From the NCBI GenBank assembly GCA_964610165.1, contig CAZSUZ010000020.1:1-26724 (forward strand): DNA of 26,724 nt, in the 5' to 3' direction. Made by a program: the position numbers and the translations under genes. The DNA is from MFZZ01 sp964610165 (GTDB lineage Bacteria > Patescibacteriota > Microgenomatia > UBA1406 > GWC2-37-13). Below are positions 17,701 through 22,482 of this stretch, piece after piece (position 1 is the first letter of the stretch; the number at the start of each line of letters is the position of its first letter). Under the pieces are notes generated by a model. That model had not been told where the DNA came from and searched no databases. It saw only the letters and a program-made list of their open reading frames with translations.

Positions 17701-18871
17701 CAGTTATCCAAGTACTACTTGCAATATCATATCTATAAAATGAGTTTGTACTTGCTCCCCTTCTAAAATAGATACTACTATTACCATAAATTAAATCTGC
17801 TCCTGTACCTGGCGTATTGGGTAAATCTACTGGTCCTAAGAATGTATCATCATCTGGATTATACTTCCACCAATCATACGTTCCGTTACCTCTAAAAACA
17901 TAAATAAGATCTTCAGTTGCATTATAAGTAATACCAACATATCTTGTCGCAATAGGCGCAGCAGTTATTGTAGACCATGTATTACTTGCAATTGTGTATC
18001 TGTAGAATGTTGTTGTTGCAGAACCCCTTAATACATAAATATATCCGTTTGCAGCTGTAATATTACCATTATCATTTAAAGTAGCAGGTGCAACTGTCAT
18101 AGTGGACCATGAATTTCCAGAGATATCATACCTATAAAATGTTGTTGTATTACCACCTCTTGGCGTATAAAGATAATCTGTACCTGTACTATTATCAAAT
18201 ATTAAATCTGCACCTGTAGAAAGAGATGCAGGTGGTGAGGCTAATACTGTCCAAGCTTCTGTAGATGGATTATATTTCCAAAAATCTGTTGTGTTTGCGC
18301 CTCTTGATAGAAATAAATTAGTTCCATCACTTTGAATAGAACTTCCAGAAAATACAAAATCAGGTAAATCGTCTAATTCTGACCAAGTATTATTACTAAT
18401 TGAGTATTTACTAAAGAATTTTTGATATCCACCATAGATAACATAAATATTATCTCCAATGACTTTCATGTCTGCCCCACTATATGCCATGTGGGGAGAA
18501 GAAGCTAATTCTTGCCATCTATCTTCGTCTGGTAAATATTTTACAAATCGTATATCTCTACCAATAAGCATATACGTATTGGTTCCATCATTAGCAAATG
18601 TCGTACCATCATTCAATGCTAAATATGGTGTTCTCCAAGATCTGGCGCCCCAACTTCCATTTGGTTCCAACTTAAGCTCACCTTCTTTAGAAGTACTTTC
18701 CGTATTAGTAAACTGCCCATTCTTAAATTCACTTGAAGTAGTAATTGTATTTGTCGTGACAGCCTCTACTGGATAATTTGCAATAACAAAAATTAGAAGT
18801 GTAAAAATAAATCCCTTCACAAAAAGGGTTCTAATATCTACTCGTTTACTGTTAAGTAAATTATTCAGCAT
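11726..18871 (-). CDS. Giant secreted protein with two kelch-like propeller blocks and about nine FN3-like domains
   Basis: 2381 residues with a signal peptide (hydrophobic 17-32, likely cut after VEA near 37). Block I (about 83-610) has 11 repeats of about 45 residues with core FYRYDISGNSW-like motifs, preceded by a Gly-rich YIYVLRG strand. Block II (about 870-1445) has 12 such repeats. Each block is followed by a beta-sandwich-like module (624-713; 1446-1545) and an FN3-like domain containing YFGTNS (716-825; 1548-1665), so about 730-800 residues are duplicated in tandem. About seven further FN3-like domains fill 1667-2353. Three resemble the purple-acid-phosphatase N-terminal type (ISWATGREASSFVKYG, LIWTSNTRLSSVVTYY, ISWDTDEAASSQIEYG). 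There is no C-terminal membrane anchor or LPXTG motif. The architecture suggests an extracellular adhesin or binding scaffold; no catalytic residues are recognised. It is the first gene of the operon with the ABC transporter. Confidence 0.9.
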   Translation of the reverse strand: MLNNLLNSKRVDIRTLFVKGFIFTLLIFVIANYPVEAVTTNTITTSSEFKNGQFTNTESTSKEGELKLEPNGSWGARSWRTPYLALNDGTTFANDGTNTYMLIGRDIRFVKYLPDEDRWQELASSPHMAYSGADMKVIGDNIYVIYGGYQKFFSKYSISNNTWSELDDLPDFVFSGSSIQSDGTNLFLSRGANTTDFWKYNPSTEAWTVLASPPASLSTGADLIFDNSTGTDYLYTPRGGNTTTFYRYDISGNSWSTMTVAPATLNDNGNITAANGYIYVLRGSATTTFYRYTIASNTWSTITAAPIATRYVGITYNATEDLIYVFRGNGTYDWWKYNPDDDTFLGPVDLPNTPGTGADLIYGNSSIYFRRGASTNSFYRYDIASSTWITANTAPATFGDDTKGIRADTYLYFLRGSNTNTFYRYDTTGGGWISSTTAPAGVNYGASLAYTGSGDYIYATRGGLTTTFWRYSISGNSWSDAAVADLPTGALVGYGSRLVSDGTDIYAITGNGIAKMYKYTIGTDTWSLVGTVPFAPYYGTDIVFYNGRIYAQSGHYKTDFWEYIISSNTWRQLPNMTGYYANDIGPYNGGSIAADTSAGLLYSINGTSISRFLTFDPEATNYPASGTWTSNVLDLTYVSAWTSLSYSSTEPSDSDITFQTRSSANKATWTNWESVTSGTIPSTAQRYIQIKATLASSSDQSQTPVLYSVSVNYSGDTTPPSNPTTVNASSQSVSGATLTTGQSYKYTNPYFSWSGASDVGSTISGYYVYFGTNSSADPETDGNFQSASYYTVTTAMTTNTYYLRIKTKDAQSNVSSALSAFTYVYAGVTPADETEYDTTEEFVLGTSDNVSTTSNQIKLEGKTGFWQQQRLTTIPTAAGYGASIAYVSTSNKAYALRGNNTTTFYEYDIATDVWTAKAVTPAAVFYGGEVIEGPSGYLYAIRGNLTNTFWRYDIANNTWSDGDAADSPVTFYYGSALIYDGSRYIYAIRGNTDDTFLRYDTTTDTWETLTNVDFGSPTGQVDNNVYIGGDLSYDGNNTIYAIQGNTRTGFASYNITTNTWTVLPKVPIIAYDGSQISYDSETQAVYLTSGWTNPFLYKYDLATQTWSKIADAPTNVLSGSAMKNINGTLYILRGGNTTTFWKYNIEKASWQVPNMGLFGVDFRGTDYLPFGYGAEIVKGNSNYYYMVRGNYDNLFVRYNATTGEATRMAAAPEGYYIGSAMVYDSTQNKIYTIPSQYVQRLYVYDIGTDTWSEESNDTPPLAPGNGSSMYYDGSRYIYWLRGTTNALYRFDTQGSSGAKWSAMASAPATIGTGGDLIYKDGYLYALRGSNTLTFYRYDVSGNSWSDPAVADLPSGGTISTDGFLVNAGSDILIACRGANLPGCYQYSISGNSWSAIDNAPANITTGGAGASNGNDRMYVIAGPGTNTYANGLYSYVIGTTSSAFEESGSYISAVHDLTATYKFANITVNYTSADNNVLGVSTRSSSDNETFSSWSDTTELKSYGSVHNYKVNSSPNRYLQVKFTLTSSDGIYSGIINSYSIQYYADAASPSNPTTLQAYTNSSQLVGITTNNWYSSTGPYFSWPAEDATGGATDSSTGSGIQGYYLYFGTNSTANPYTLGSLITNTYYTGVGLTSGDTYYLRIQSIDAAGNTAPSVWQPYIYKLDTTRPSNPSTVVADPPGYTSTNSFSFSWSGATDSESGIASYCYKTGESGFVEVCTASTSITGIQGYTTGANTFYVRSKDAAGNYSSDYVTASYYYSSVAPSAPTELEVDPSSNTVNQYAFSWQPPDIYYGSQAGLRYYYSVNALPTANNVNSVGLQNTYLSAGAYATQKGTNNFYVVAKDEAGNIDYNNYATIEFTANTSSPGIPLNTEISDVSVKETESWKIAISWEPPSDLGSGLSTYKVYRSSVAGASCTANFDDFTYISSTTVKSFVDTDLEKETYSYCVKSCTSTNDCSAPSDTVALLPDGRWRVAPTLIGEPDAAVKTRTAVISWATGREASSFVKYGKSSGNYGAEVGSSDLTSDHEIDLVSLDPGVTYYYKVLWTDEDGNTGQSDEYTFTTESAPSVATVTFSNVSLYDAYVNFTIKNAVKATIQYGTSTSYGAVESVSTSKNESSYTIQLKNLTEGTEYHLRIVAEDNEGNTYNGDDYIFKTLPVPKIENVRMQQVEGMPSATLRLIWTSNTRLSSVVTYYPTANPQLTKDAINLTPKTRHEIILKDMIDETEYTIIVKGKDAAGNEAKSTSRQIKTAADLRPPEIINANVETTIVGVGENARAQIIISWDTDEAASSQIEYGEGTNGQYTSSSQEDGSLTFNHSLTIPGLTPSKIYHFRIISKDKNGNKGLSQDIVVITPNATSDALNLVVNKLSKTFGFLKNAKLK

Positions 18872-18943
18872 ATTTTATATTGGAGCTTCATAGTAAGAAT
18901 GAGAGTATTTTAATAAATAAACCTTACAGTTCTTACATTATTC

Positions 18944-18973
18944 AGTATATCTATATATTAATAAGGATGTCAA
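18944..18973 (-). promoter_or_regulatory. Promoter of the kelch/FN3-ABC-rhodanese operon
   Basis: Minus strand TTGACA (18968-18973), 18-bp spacer, TATACT (18944-18949). This is the only perfect -35 noticed in the window. The predicted start is near 18937, giving a leader of about 65 nt with an inverted pair GTAAGAA/TTCTTAC that could form a 7-bp stem around a loop of about 30 nt. No Shine-Dalgarno precedes the ATG at 18871. Confidence 0.6.
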
Positions 18974-19081
18974 GCCATTAGAATCATATTTTGCGTTATT
19001 ATTTTTTATTTATATCATTAGACTATCAAAACAATCCAAATTGAGTTCAAATAATATAATCATTTAGGCTCATGACTAATT

Positions 19082-19090
19082 TGATATAAT
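19082..19090 (+). promoter_or_regulatory. Extended -10 promoter of the CoA fusion gene
   Basis: TGATATAAT on the plus strand, ending 13 nt before the ATG at 19104. No recognisable -35. The predicted leader is about 6 nt without a Shine-Dalgarno. Confidence 0.6.
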
Positions 19091-19103
19091 AAAAATCAAT
19101 TTT

Positions 19104-20111
19104 ATGTATAAACATGTAGCTGTAGGTGGCACTTTTGATCATTTTCATAAAGGTCATGAACATTTATTACATATTGCATTTAAATCTGCAAAACAGGTAA
19201 CTATTGGTATAACAACTGATAATTTATTAACAGATAAAGAATTTAATCAAGCTATTGAACCTTTTGAGGTAAGAAAACAATATATTCTCGATTATCTCAA
19301 TCTTCATAAACTTCAATCAAAAGCAACTATCGTGAAGATTAATGATATTTTTGGTCCAGCAAGTACAGATAATACTATGGACTCAATAATTGCTACAAAA
19401 GAAACAATTAAAAATGTTCTCTTACTTAATAAAAAACGAATTCAAAATGGTTTTATAAAACTTAAAGTTATTCGTGTCGATTTTATAAAATCAGAAGATA
19501 GAAAAATTATTAGGTCCGGAAGAATTCGTAAAGGAGAAATTAATAGTGAAGGTTTAAATTATGGTTTTTTATTTAAAAAAAAGGATTCACTTATTCTACC
19601 TAAACACTTAAGAGAATCATTACGACAACCTTTCGGCGATATGATAACAACAAGTAATAAAAACACTATTACAACAGCAAAAAAAGCAATAAGTCTTATT
19701 AAAAAACAACACTTCCCTATTATTATTAGTGTTGGCGATGTAGTTTCGGAATCACTTACAAAGCAAGGATTCACTCCAGATATTCAGATTATTGATAAAA
19801 GAACTCAGCGAGAAGAATATCTTCCTACTAAGATGTTACAAATACCCTCTTTTTCAAAAAATCCCGCAGGTAAAATTCAAAAATCAGCAGTTAAGCAACT
19901 CCAAAAAAATATTCATAATTATCTAACAAATGGCATTAAATCTATTCAATTAATTCAAGGTGAAGAAGATTTAATGGCCCTCCCATCAATAATATTATCT
20001 CCACTTGGCGGTTTAGTACTCTATGGACAAAGTAATGTAGGGATAATTATGGTTAAAGTAACAGTTCAGATAAAGAAAAAGGTCGAATTACTACTGTCAC
20101 AGTTTATTTAA
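19104..20111 (+). CDS. Fused archaeal-type phosphopantetheine adenylyltransferase and GTP-dependent dephospho-CoA kinase (DUF359)
   Basis: 335 residues in two domains that together could carry out the last two steps of CoA synthesis: 4'-phosphopantetheine plus ATP to dephospho-CoA, then phosphorylation to CoA. Residues 1-155 are a nucleotidyltransferase of the archaeal PPAT type: GGTFDHFHKGH (8-18, the HxGH site), TTDNLLTDKE (37-46), IATKET (96-101) and GRIRKGEI (139-146), close to the archaeal SSTRIRxGEI segment. Residues 160-335 match DUF359, shown in archaea to be a GTP-dependent dephospho-CoA kinase: LPKHLRESLRQPFG (165-178), ISVGDVVSESL (208-218), IIDKRTQR (229-236), NPAGKI (253-258), GEEDL (286-290) and LYGQ (306-309). 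In most archaea known to me the two are separate genes. The usual bacterial CoaE P-loop kinase is not in this window. It is transcribed away from the giant-protein operon and has its own promoter and terminator. Confidence 0.87.
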   Translation: MYKHVAVGGTFDHFHKGHEHLLHIAFKSAKQVTIGITTDNLLTDKEFNQAIEPFEVRKQYILDYLNLHKLQSKATIVKINDIFGPASTDNTMDSIIATKETIKNVLLLNKKRIQNGFIKLKVIRVDFIKSEDRKIIRSGRIRKGEINSEGLNYGFLFKKKDSLILPKHLRESLRQPFGDMITTSNKNTITTAKKAISLIKKQHFPIIISVGDVVSESLTKQGFTPDIQIIDKRTQREEYLPTKMLQIPSFSKNPAGKIQKSAVKQLQKNIHNYLTNGIKSIQLIQGEEDLMALPSIILSPLGGLVLYGQSNVGIIMVKVTVQIKKKVELLLSQFI

Positions 20112-20132
20112 AGATATCTGCTATCTTTTTTT
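20109..20132 (+). terminator. Intrinsic terminator of the CoA fusion gene
   Basis: The hairpin AAAGATA-TCTGC-TATCTTT (20110-20128) runs into a T-tract that continues to 20132. The stem overlaps the stop codon, which is compact but functional in form. Confidence 0.7.
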
Positions 20133-20257
20133 GCCACTTCTTCTTATTTTGTGGATAACTTTTAAAAAATCAAAATTTATTTTAATATAAATACAGTAAT
20201 AATTGCTAAACCTTCATATACCCGTACTCACTATACCTATAGCCTTGTGAAGACCAC

Positions 20258-20298
20258 AAAAAAAAGCAGGGATCCTATAAGAATCTCCTGCCTTTTTT
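20258..20298 (-). terminator. Bidirectional intrinsic terminator after the RNA-binding protein gene
   Basis: GCAGG and GAT (20266-20273) pair with ATC and CCTGC (20283-20291, one bulged base). Eight As lie on the left and six Ts on the right, so it can terminate transcription in both directions. On the minus strand it lies 12 nt after the stop of the RNA-binding protein gene. Confidence 0.8.
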
Positions 20299-20310
20299 GT
20301 AATGAGAGTA

Positions 20311-20748
20311 TTATTCTTGATCCATTCCAAGATCAACATCCATACCCATATCATCATTTCCCATGTCATTTGATCTATTTTCATCACGATTATCGCGATT
20401 AAAACGACCTCTTCCACCGCCATTACCACCGCCGAAACGACGATTATCACGGTTGAATCTGCCACGGCCTCCACCAAATCCACCTCGGTTTCCACCTTCA
20501 GTTTTTGGTCGAGCTTCGTTTACAATAATATTGCGTCCAATAAAATCTTGTTCATGGAACATCTGAACAGCTTTTTCTGCTTCTTCTTCTGTTTCCATTT
20601 CTACGAAACCAAAACCTTTAGATCTGCCACTATCTGCAAAGCGAATTACTTGTGCTGATACAACATTTCCTGCTTGACTAAAATGATCTCTTAATTGATC
20701 ATCTGTTGCTTCGTATAAAAGATTTCCTACATATAATTTTTTACCCAT
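20311..20748 (-). CDS. RRM-type glycine-rich RNA-binding protein
   Basis: 145 residues from the ATG at 20748. A GTG nine bases upstream (20757) is in frame but lies inside the Shine-Dalgarno (GGAGGTGA on the minus strand), so the ATG, giving MGKKLYVGNL, is the better start. One RNA-recognition motif spans 2-80, with RNP2 KLYVGNL and RNP1 RSKGFGFVEM. The tail is RGG-like: GGGRGRFNRDNR occurs twice around 95-120, then an acidic, Met-rich end (DMGNDDMGMDVDLGMDQE). The fold resembles bacterial Rbp proteins, which bind single-stranded RNA and are often cold-induced. The gene has its own promoter, a leader of about 180 nt and a strong terminator, so it is probably an abundant, separately controlled product. 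The acidic tail after the basic RGG part is unusual and may modulate RNA binding. Confidence 0.93.
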   Translation of the reverse strand: MGKKLYVGNLLYEATDDQLRDHFSQAGNVVSAQVIRFADSGRSKGFGFVEMETEEEAEKAVQMFHEQDFIGRNIIVNEARPKTEGGNRGGFGGGRGRFNRDNRRFGGGNGGGRGRFNRDNRDENRSNDMGNDDMGMDVDLGMDQE

Positions 20749-20756
20749 ATAACTCA
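20749..20756 (-). promoter_or_regulatory. Strong Shine-Dalgarno region of the RNA-binding protein gene
   Basis: The minus strand reads GGGAGGTGA just before GTTAT-ATG, a full match to the anti-Shine-Dalgarno of 16S rRNA. It is the only strong Shine-Dalgarno noticed in the window and decides the start at 20748. The GGAGG core extends a few bases further upstream, to about 20761. Confidence 0.8.
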
Positions 20757-20894
20757 CCTCCCTTCAATTGAAAAAGAATATTTACTTGTAGTAACTAAAT
20801 TAAGAAGTTTTAATACAATAGAAGATACGTTTGTATCTCTTTGTAAGGAGCGGATTGTACTTGACTGTGATTCCACTATAGTTATACCAATTTC

Positions 20895-20913
20895 CTTCAG
20901 CTTAAGGCTGAAA
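20895..20913 (-). other. Small hairpin in the leader of the RNA-binding protein gene
   Basis: TTCAGC-TTAAG-GCTGAA at 20896-20912 (plus-strand reading) forms a 6-bp perfect stem. It falls about 20 nt into the predicted leader of about 180 nt. There is no T-run, so it is not a terminator; a role in mRNA stability or temperature response is conjecture. Confidence 0.4.
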
Positions 20914-20935
20914 TAACGAAAAATAAACGTTAATA

Positions 20936-20963
20936 AGTATATCATGCTGTACTTGCAATGCAA
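20936..20963 (-). promoter_or_regulatory. Promoter of the RNA-binding protein gene
   Basis: Minus strand TTGCAT (20958-20963), 16-bp spacer, TATACT (20936-20941), with TG at the extended -10 position (20943-20944). The predicted start is near 20929, about 180 nt before the ATG. It sits just after the lipoprotein stop. Confidence 0.65.
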
Positions 20964-20964
20964 G
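20952..20964. promoter_or_regulatory. Perfect 13-bp palindrome over the -35 box, possible operator
   Basis: CTTGCA-A-TGCAAG is a perfect inverted repeat with a one-base centre. It covers the -35 of the RNA-binding protein promoter, a position where a bound dimeric regulator would block or recruit RNA polymerase. No regulator gene is nearby. Confidence 0.4.
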
Positions 20965-20971
20965 ATCATTC

Positions 20972-21298
20972 TTATTTTACCTCGTATATACATACTTCTG
21001 GCTTAATGCCATGTTGTTCGTTAAGAGGTAAAATACCAGCTTCAATTACATTTTTTTCTTCCCCACCATTAATGGTTATTGTAGAATTGGCGCTGCCATC
21101 CATCTCCAACGCTATTCCAAATGCTGTATCACCAAAGTTAACTTGCCTACATCCGAGTAGAACTCGTTGAGGTACAGGTGTAGCATTTTCAAATGAGGAT
21201 GCATTGACTTCTCCTGCATTTCCTCCGCCACAAGCACTTAATGATAAAAGAAGTGCTGATTTTGTTAAAAACATACCCATTTCTCTAAAATTTGACAT
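20972..21298 (-). CDS. Small predicted lipoprotein of unknown function
   Basis: 108 residues from the ATG at 21298; in-frame Met codons at positions 7 and 9 are alternative starts and give a more usual signal peptide. The segment MFLTKSALLLSLSAC is a lipoprotein signal with lipobox LSAC, so C23 would be lipidated and the protein attached to the outer face of the membrane. The mature part (about 85 residues) starts with a flexible GGGNAGE linker and has a small beta-rich body with two cysteines (C50, C103) that could form a disulfide. No family is recognised. A well-formed promoter precedes it, divergent from the tyrosyl-tRNA synthetase promoter. No terminator separates it from the RNA-binding protein gene, so read-through into that gene is possible. 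Confidence 0.75.
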   Translation of the reverse strand: MSNFREMGMFLTKSALLLSLSACGGGNAGEVNASSFENATPVPQRVLLGCRQVNFGDTAFGIALEMDGSANSTITINGGEEKNVIEAGILPLNEQHGIKPEVCIYEVK

Positions 21299-21324
21299 AA
21301 TTTAATGAAAAATAACAATATCAT

Positions 21325-21352
21325 ATTGTATCATACATATACTATAAGTCAA
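21325..21352 (-). promoter_or_regulatory. Promoter of the lipoprotein gene
   Basis: Minus strand TTGACT (21347-21352), 16-bp spacer, TACAAT (21325-21330), with TG at 21332-21333 as an extended -10. The leader would be about 20 nt. Confidence 0.65.
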
Positions 21353-21386
21353 TATTTTTGTTCTTTATTTAAAAAGTAAATACTTT

Positions 21387-21395
21387 TGATATAAT
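21387..21395 (+). promoter_or_regulatory. Extended -10 promoter of the tyrosyl-tRNA synthetase gene
   Basis: TGATATAAT on the plus strand, ending 7 nt before the ATG at 21403. The usual start-site distance puts the first base of the mRNA at the ATG. No -35 or Shine-Dalgarno is seen. Confidence 0.65.
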
Positions 21396-21402
21396 TCTCC
21401 GT

Positions 21403-22482
21403 ATGACAACTGACGAAAAAATAAATCTTATAAAACAAGTTGGTGAAGAAATTATTACTGAAGAAGACTTAAAAACACTTCTCGACCAAGATCCAAACCT
21501 TATTGCATACGACGGCTTTGAACCATCGGGACAGATGCATATAGCGCAAGGAATCCTCCGTACTATTAATGTTAACAAAATGACCAAGGCGGGAATAAAA
21601 TTTAAAATGTGGGTCGCCGATTGGCATGCATATGCCAACAACAAAATGGGTGGTGATTTAGAGAAAATAAAAATTACTGGAAAATACTTTATAGAAGTTT
21701 GGAAAGCCTGCGGCATGGATTTAGAGAATGTGGAATTCCATTGGGCATCAGATTATGTAAAACGTGATGATTACTGGAAACTTGTTTTAAATATTGCAAA
21801 AACTAATTCATTAAAAAGATTTATTCGTACCGCAGAAATTATGGGTCGCGAAGAGTCTATGGATTTAACAGCTGCACAGATTATCTACCCTTGTATGCAA
21901 TGCGCTGATATTTTTATGCTTGGAGCAAAAATTACACAACTTGGCATGGATCAACGTAAAGTTAATATGCTTGCACGAGAAATTGGACCACAGCTTGGCT
22001 ATTGGAAACCAGTAGTTATTAGTCATCATATGCTTATGGGTCTTGGTAAACCTGTAGAAACTGGCGATGCTGACAAAACGACACGCACAATTGCGCTTAA
22101 AATGTCTAAATCTAAACCAGACACCTCTATCTTTATGACAGATACGTATGAAGATATTAAACGCAAAATGAATAAAGCATGGGCACCAGAAGGAATTATT
22201 GATGAAAATCCTGTTCTTGAATATTGTAAATATATTATTTTTGAAAAATTTGACACAATAACTATAGATCGTCCAGAAAAATGGGGTGGCCCAATGAAAA
22301 TTGAAGGATATGCAGATTTGATTAAAAAATATGAAACAAAAGAGATTCACCCAATGGATTTAAAAACTGCAGTTGCAGAAAAATTAAATGAACTTGTTGA
22401 ACCTGTAAGAAAACACTTTCAAGAAAATAAAGAAGCAGCAGAATTACTTAAACAAGTACAAAGTTTTCAGATTACAAGATAA
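21403..22482 (+). CDS. tyrS: Tyrosyl-tRNA synthetase, archaeal/eukaryotic type
   Basis: Attaches tyrosine to tRNA-Tyr. The 359 residues follow the archaeal/eukaryotic type, not the usual bacterial TyrRS of about 400-420 residues with an S4-like C-terminal domain, which is absent. The HIGH-like site is PSGQMHIAQG (41-50) and the KMSKS loop is KMSKSKPD (233-240). The tyrosine pocket aligns by spacing with Methanocaldococcus TyrRS (Y32, Y151, Q155, D158, Q173): Y36, Y162, Q166, D169 and Q184 (in GMDQRK). A shared ancestry with TrpRS makes mis-naming possible, but Asp169 and Gln184 at these positions favour tyrosine. The start is fixed by the extended -10 only 7 nt upstream. The stop abuts, with no spacer, the stop of the convergent unknown gene, and no terminator is visible. 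Confidence 0.9.
   Translation: MTTDEKINLIKQVGEEIITEEDLKTLLDQDPNLIAYDGFEPSGQMHIAQGILRTINVNKMTKAGIKFKMWVADWHAYANNKMGGDLEKIKITGKYFIEVWKACGMDLENVEFHWASDYVKRDDYWKLVLNIAKTNSLKRFIRTAEIMGREESMDLTAAQIIYPCMQCADIFMLGAKITQLGMDQRKVNMLAREIGPQLGYWKPVVISHHMLMGLGKPVETGDADKTTRTIALKMSKSKPDTSIFMTDTYEDIKRKMNKAWAPEGIIDENPVLEYCKYIIFEKFDTITIDRPEKWGGPMKIEGYADLIKKYETKEIHPMDLKTAVAEKLNELVEPVRKHFQENKEAAELLKQVQSFQITR

Noticed and set aside
18459..18776. 105-codon plus-strand ORF opposite the start of the giant protein gene
   Set aside because: It lies antisense to the signal-peptide and first repeats of a clear CDS and has no promoter or ribosome site.
11726..18871. Repetitive DNA that could suggest a CRISPR array or transposon cluster
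   Set aside because: The repeats are degenerate, in frame and about 135 bp long; they encode kelch-like blades in an uninterrupted ORF.
20754..20993. 79-codon minus-strand ORF between the RNA-binding protein and lipoprotein genes
   Set aside because: It starts within the lipoprotein gene and upstream of the mapped promoter, spans the promoter and leader, ends within the Shine-Dalgarno, and its product looks like translated AT-rich non-coding DNA.
21327..21337. TGTAT-C-ATACA palindrome over the lipoprotein -10 region
   Set aside because: Short palindromes are expected by chance in AT-rich promoters, and most of it is explained by the -10 and TG elements.
19104..22482. Archaeal (DPANN) origin of the whole window, suggested by the CoA fusion enzyme and TyrRS
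   Set aside because: LeuRS is bacterial type, promoters are TATAAT-like with TG extensions, the Shine-Dalgarno is bacterial, and the MacB, M16 and prepilin peptidase genes are bacterial in form.
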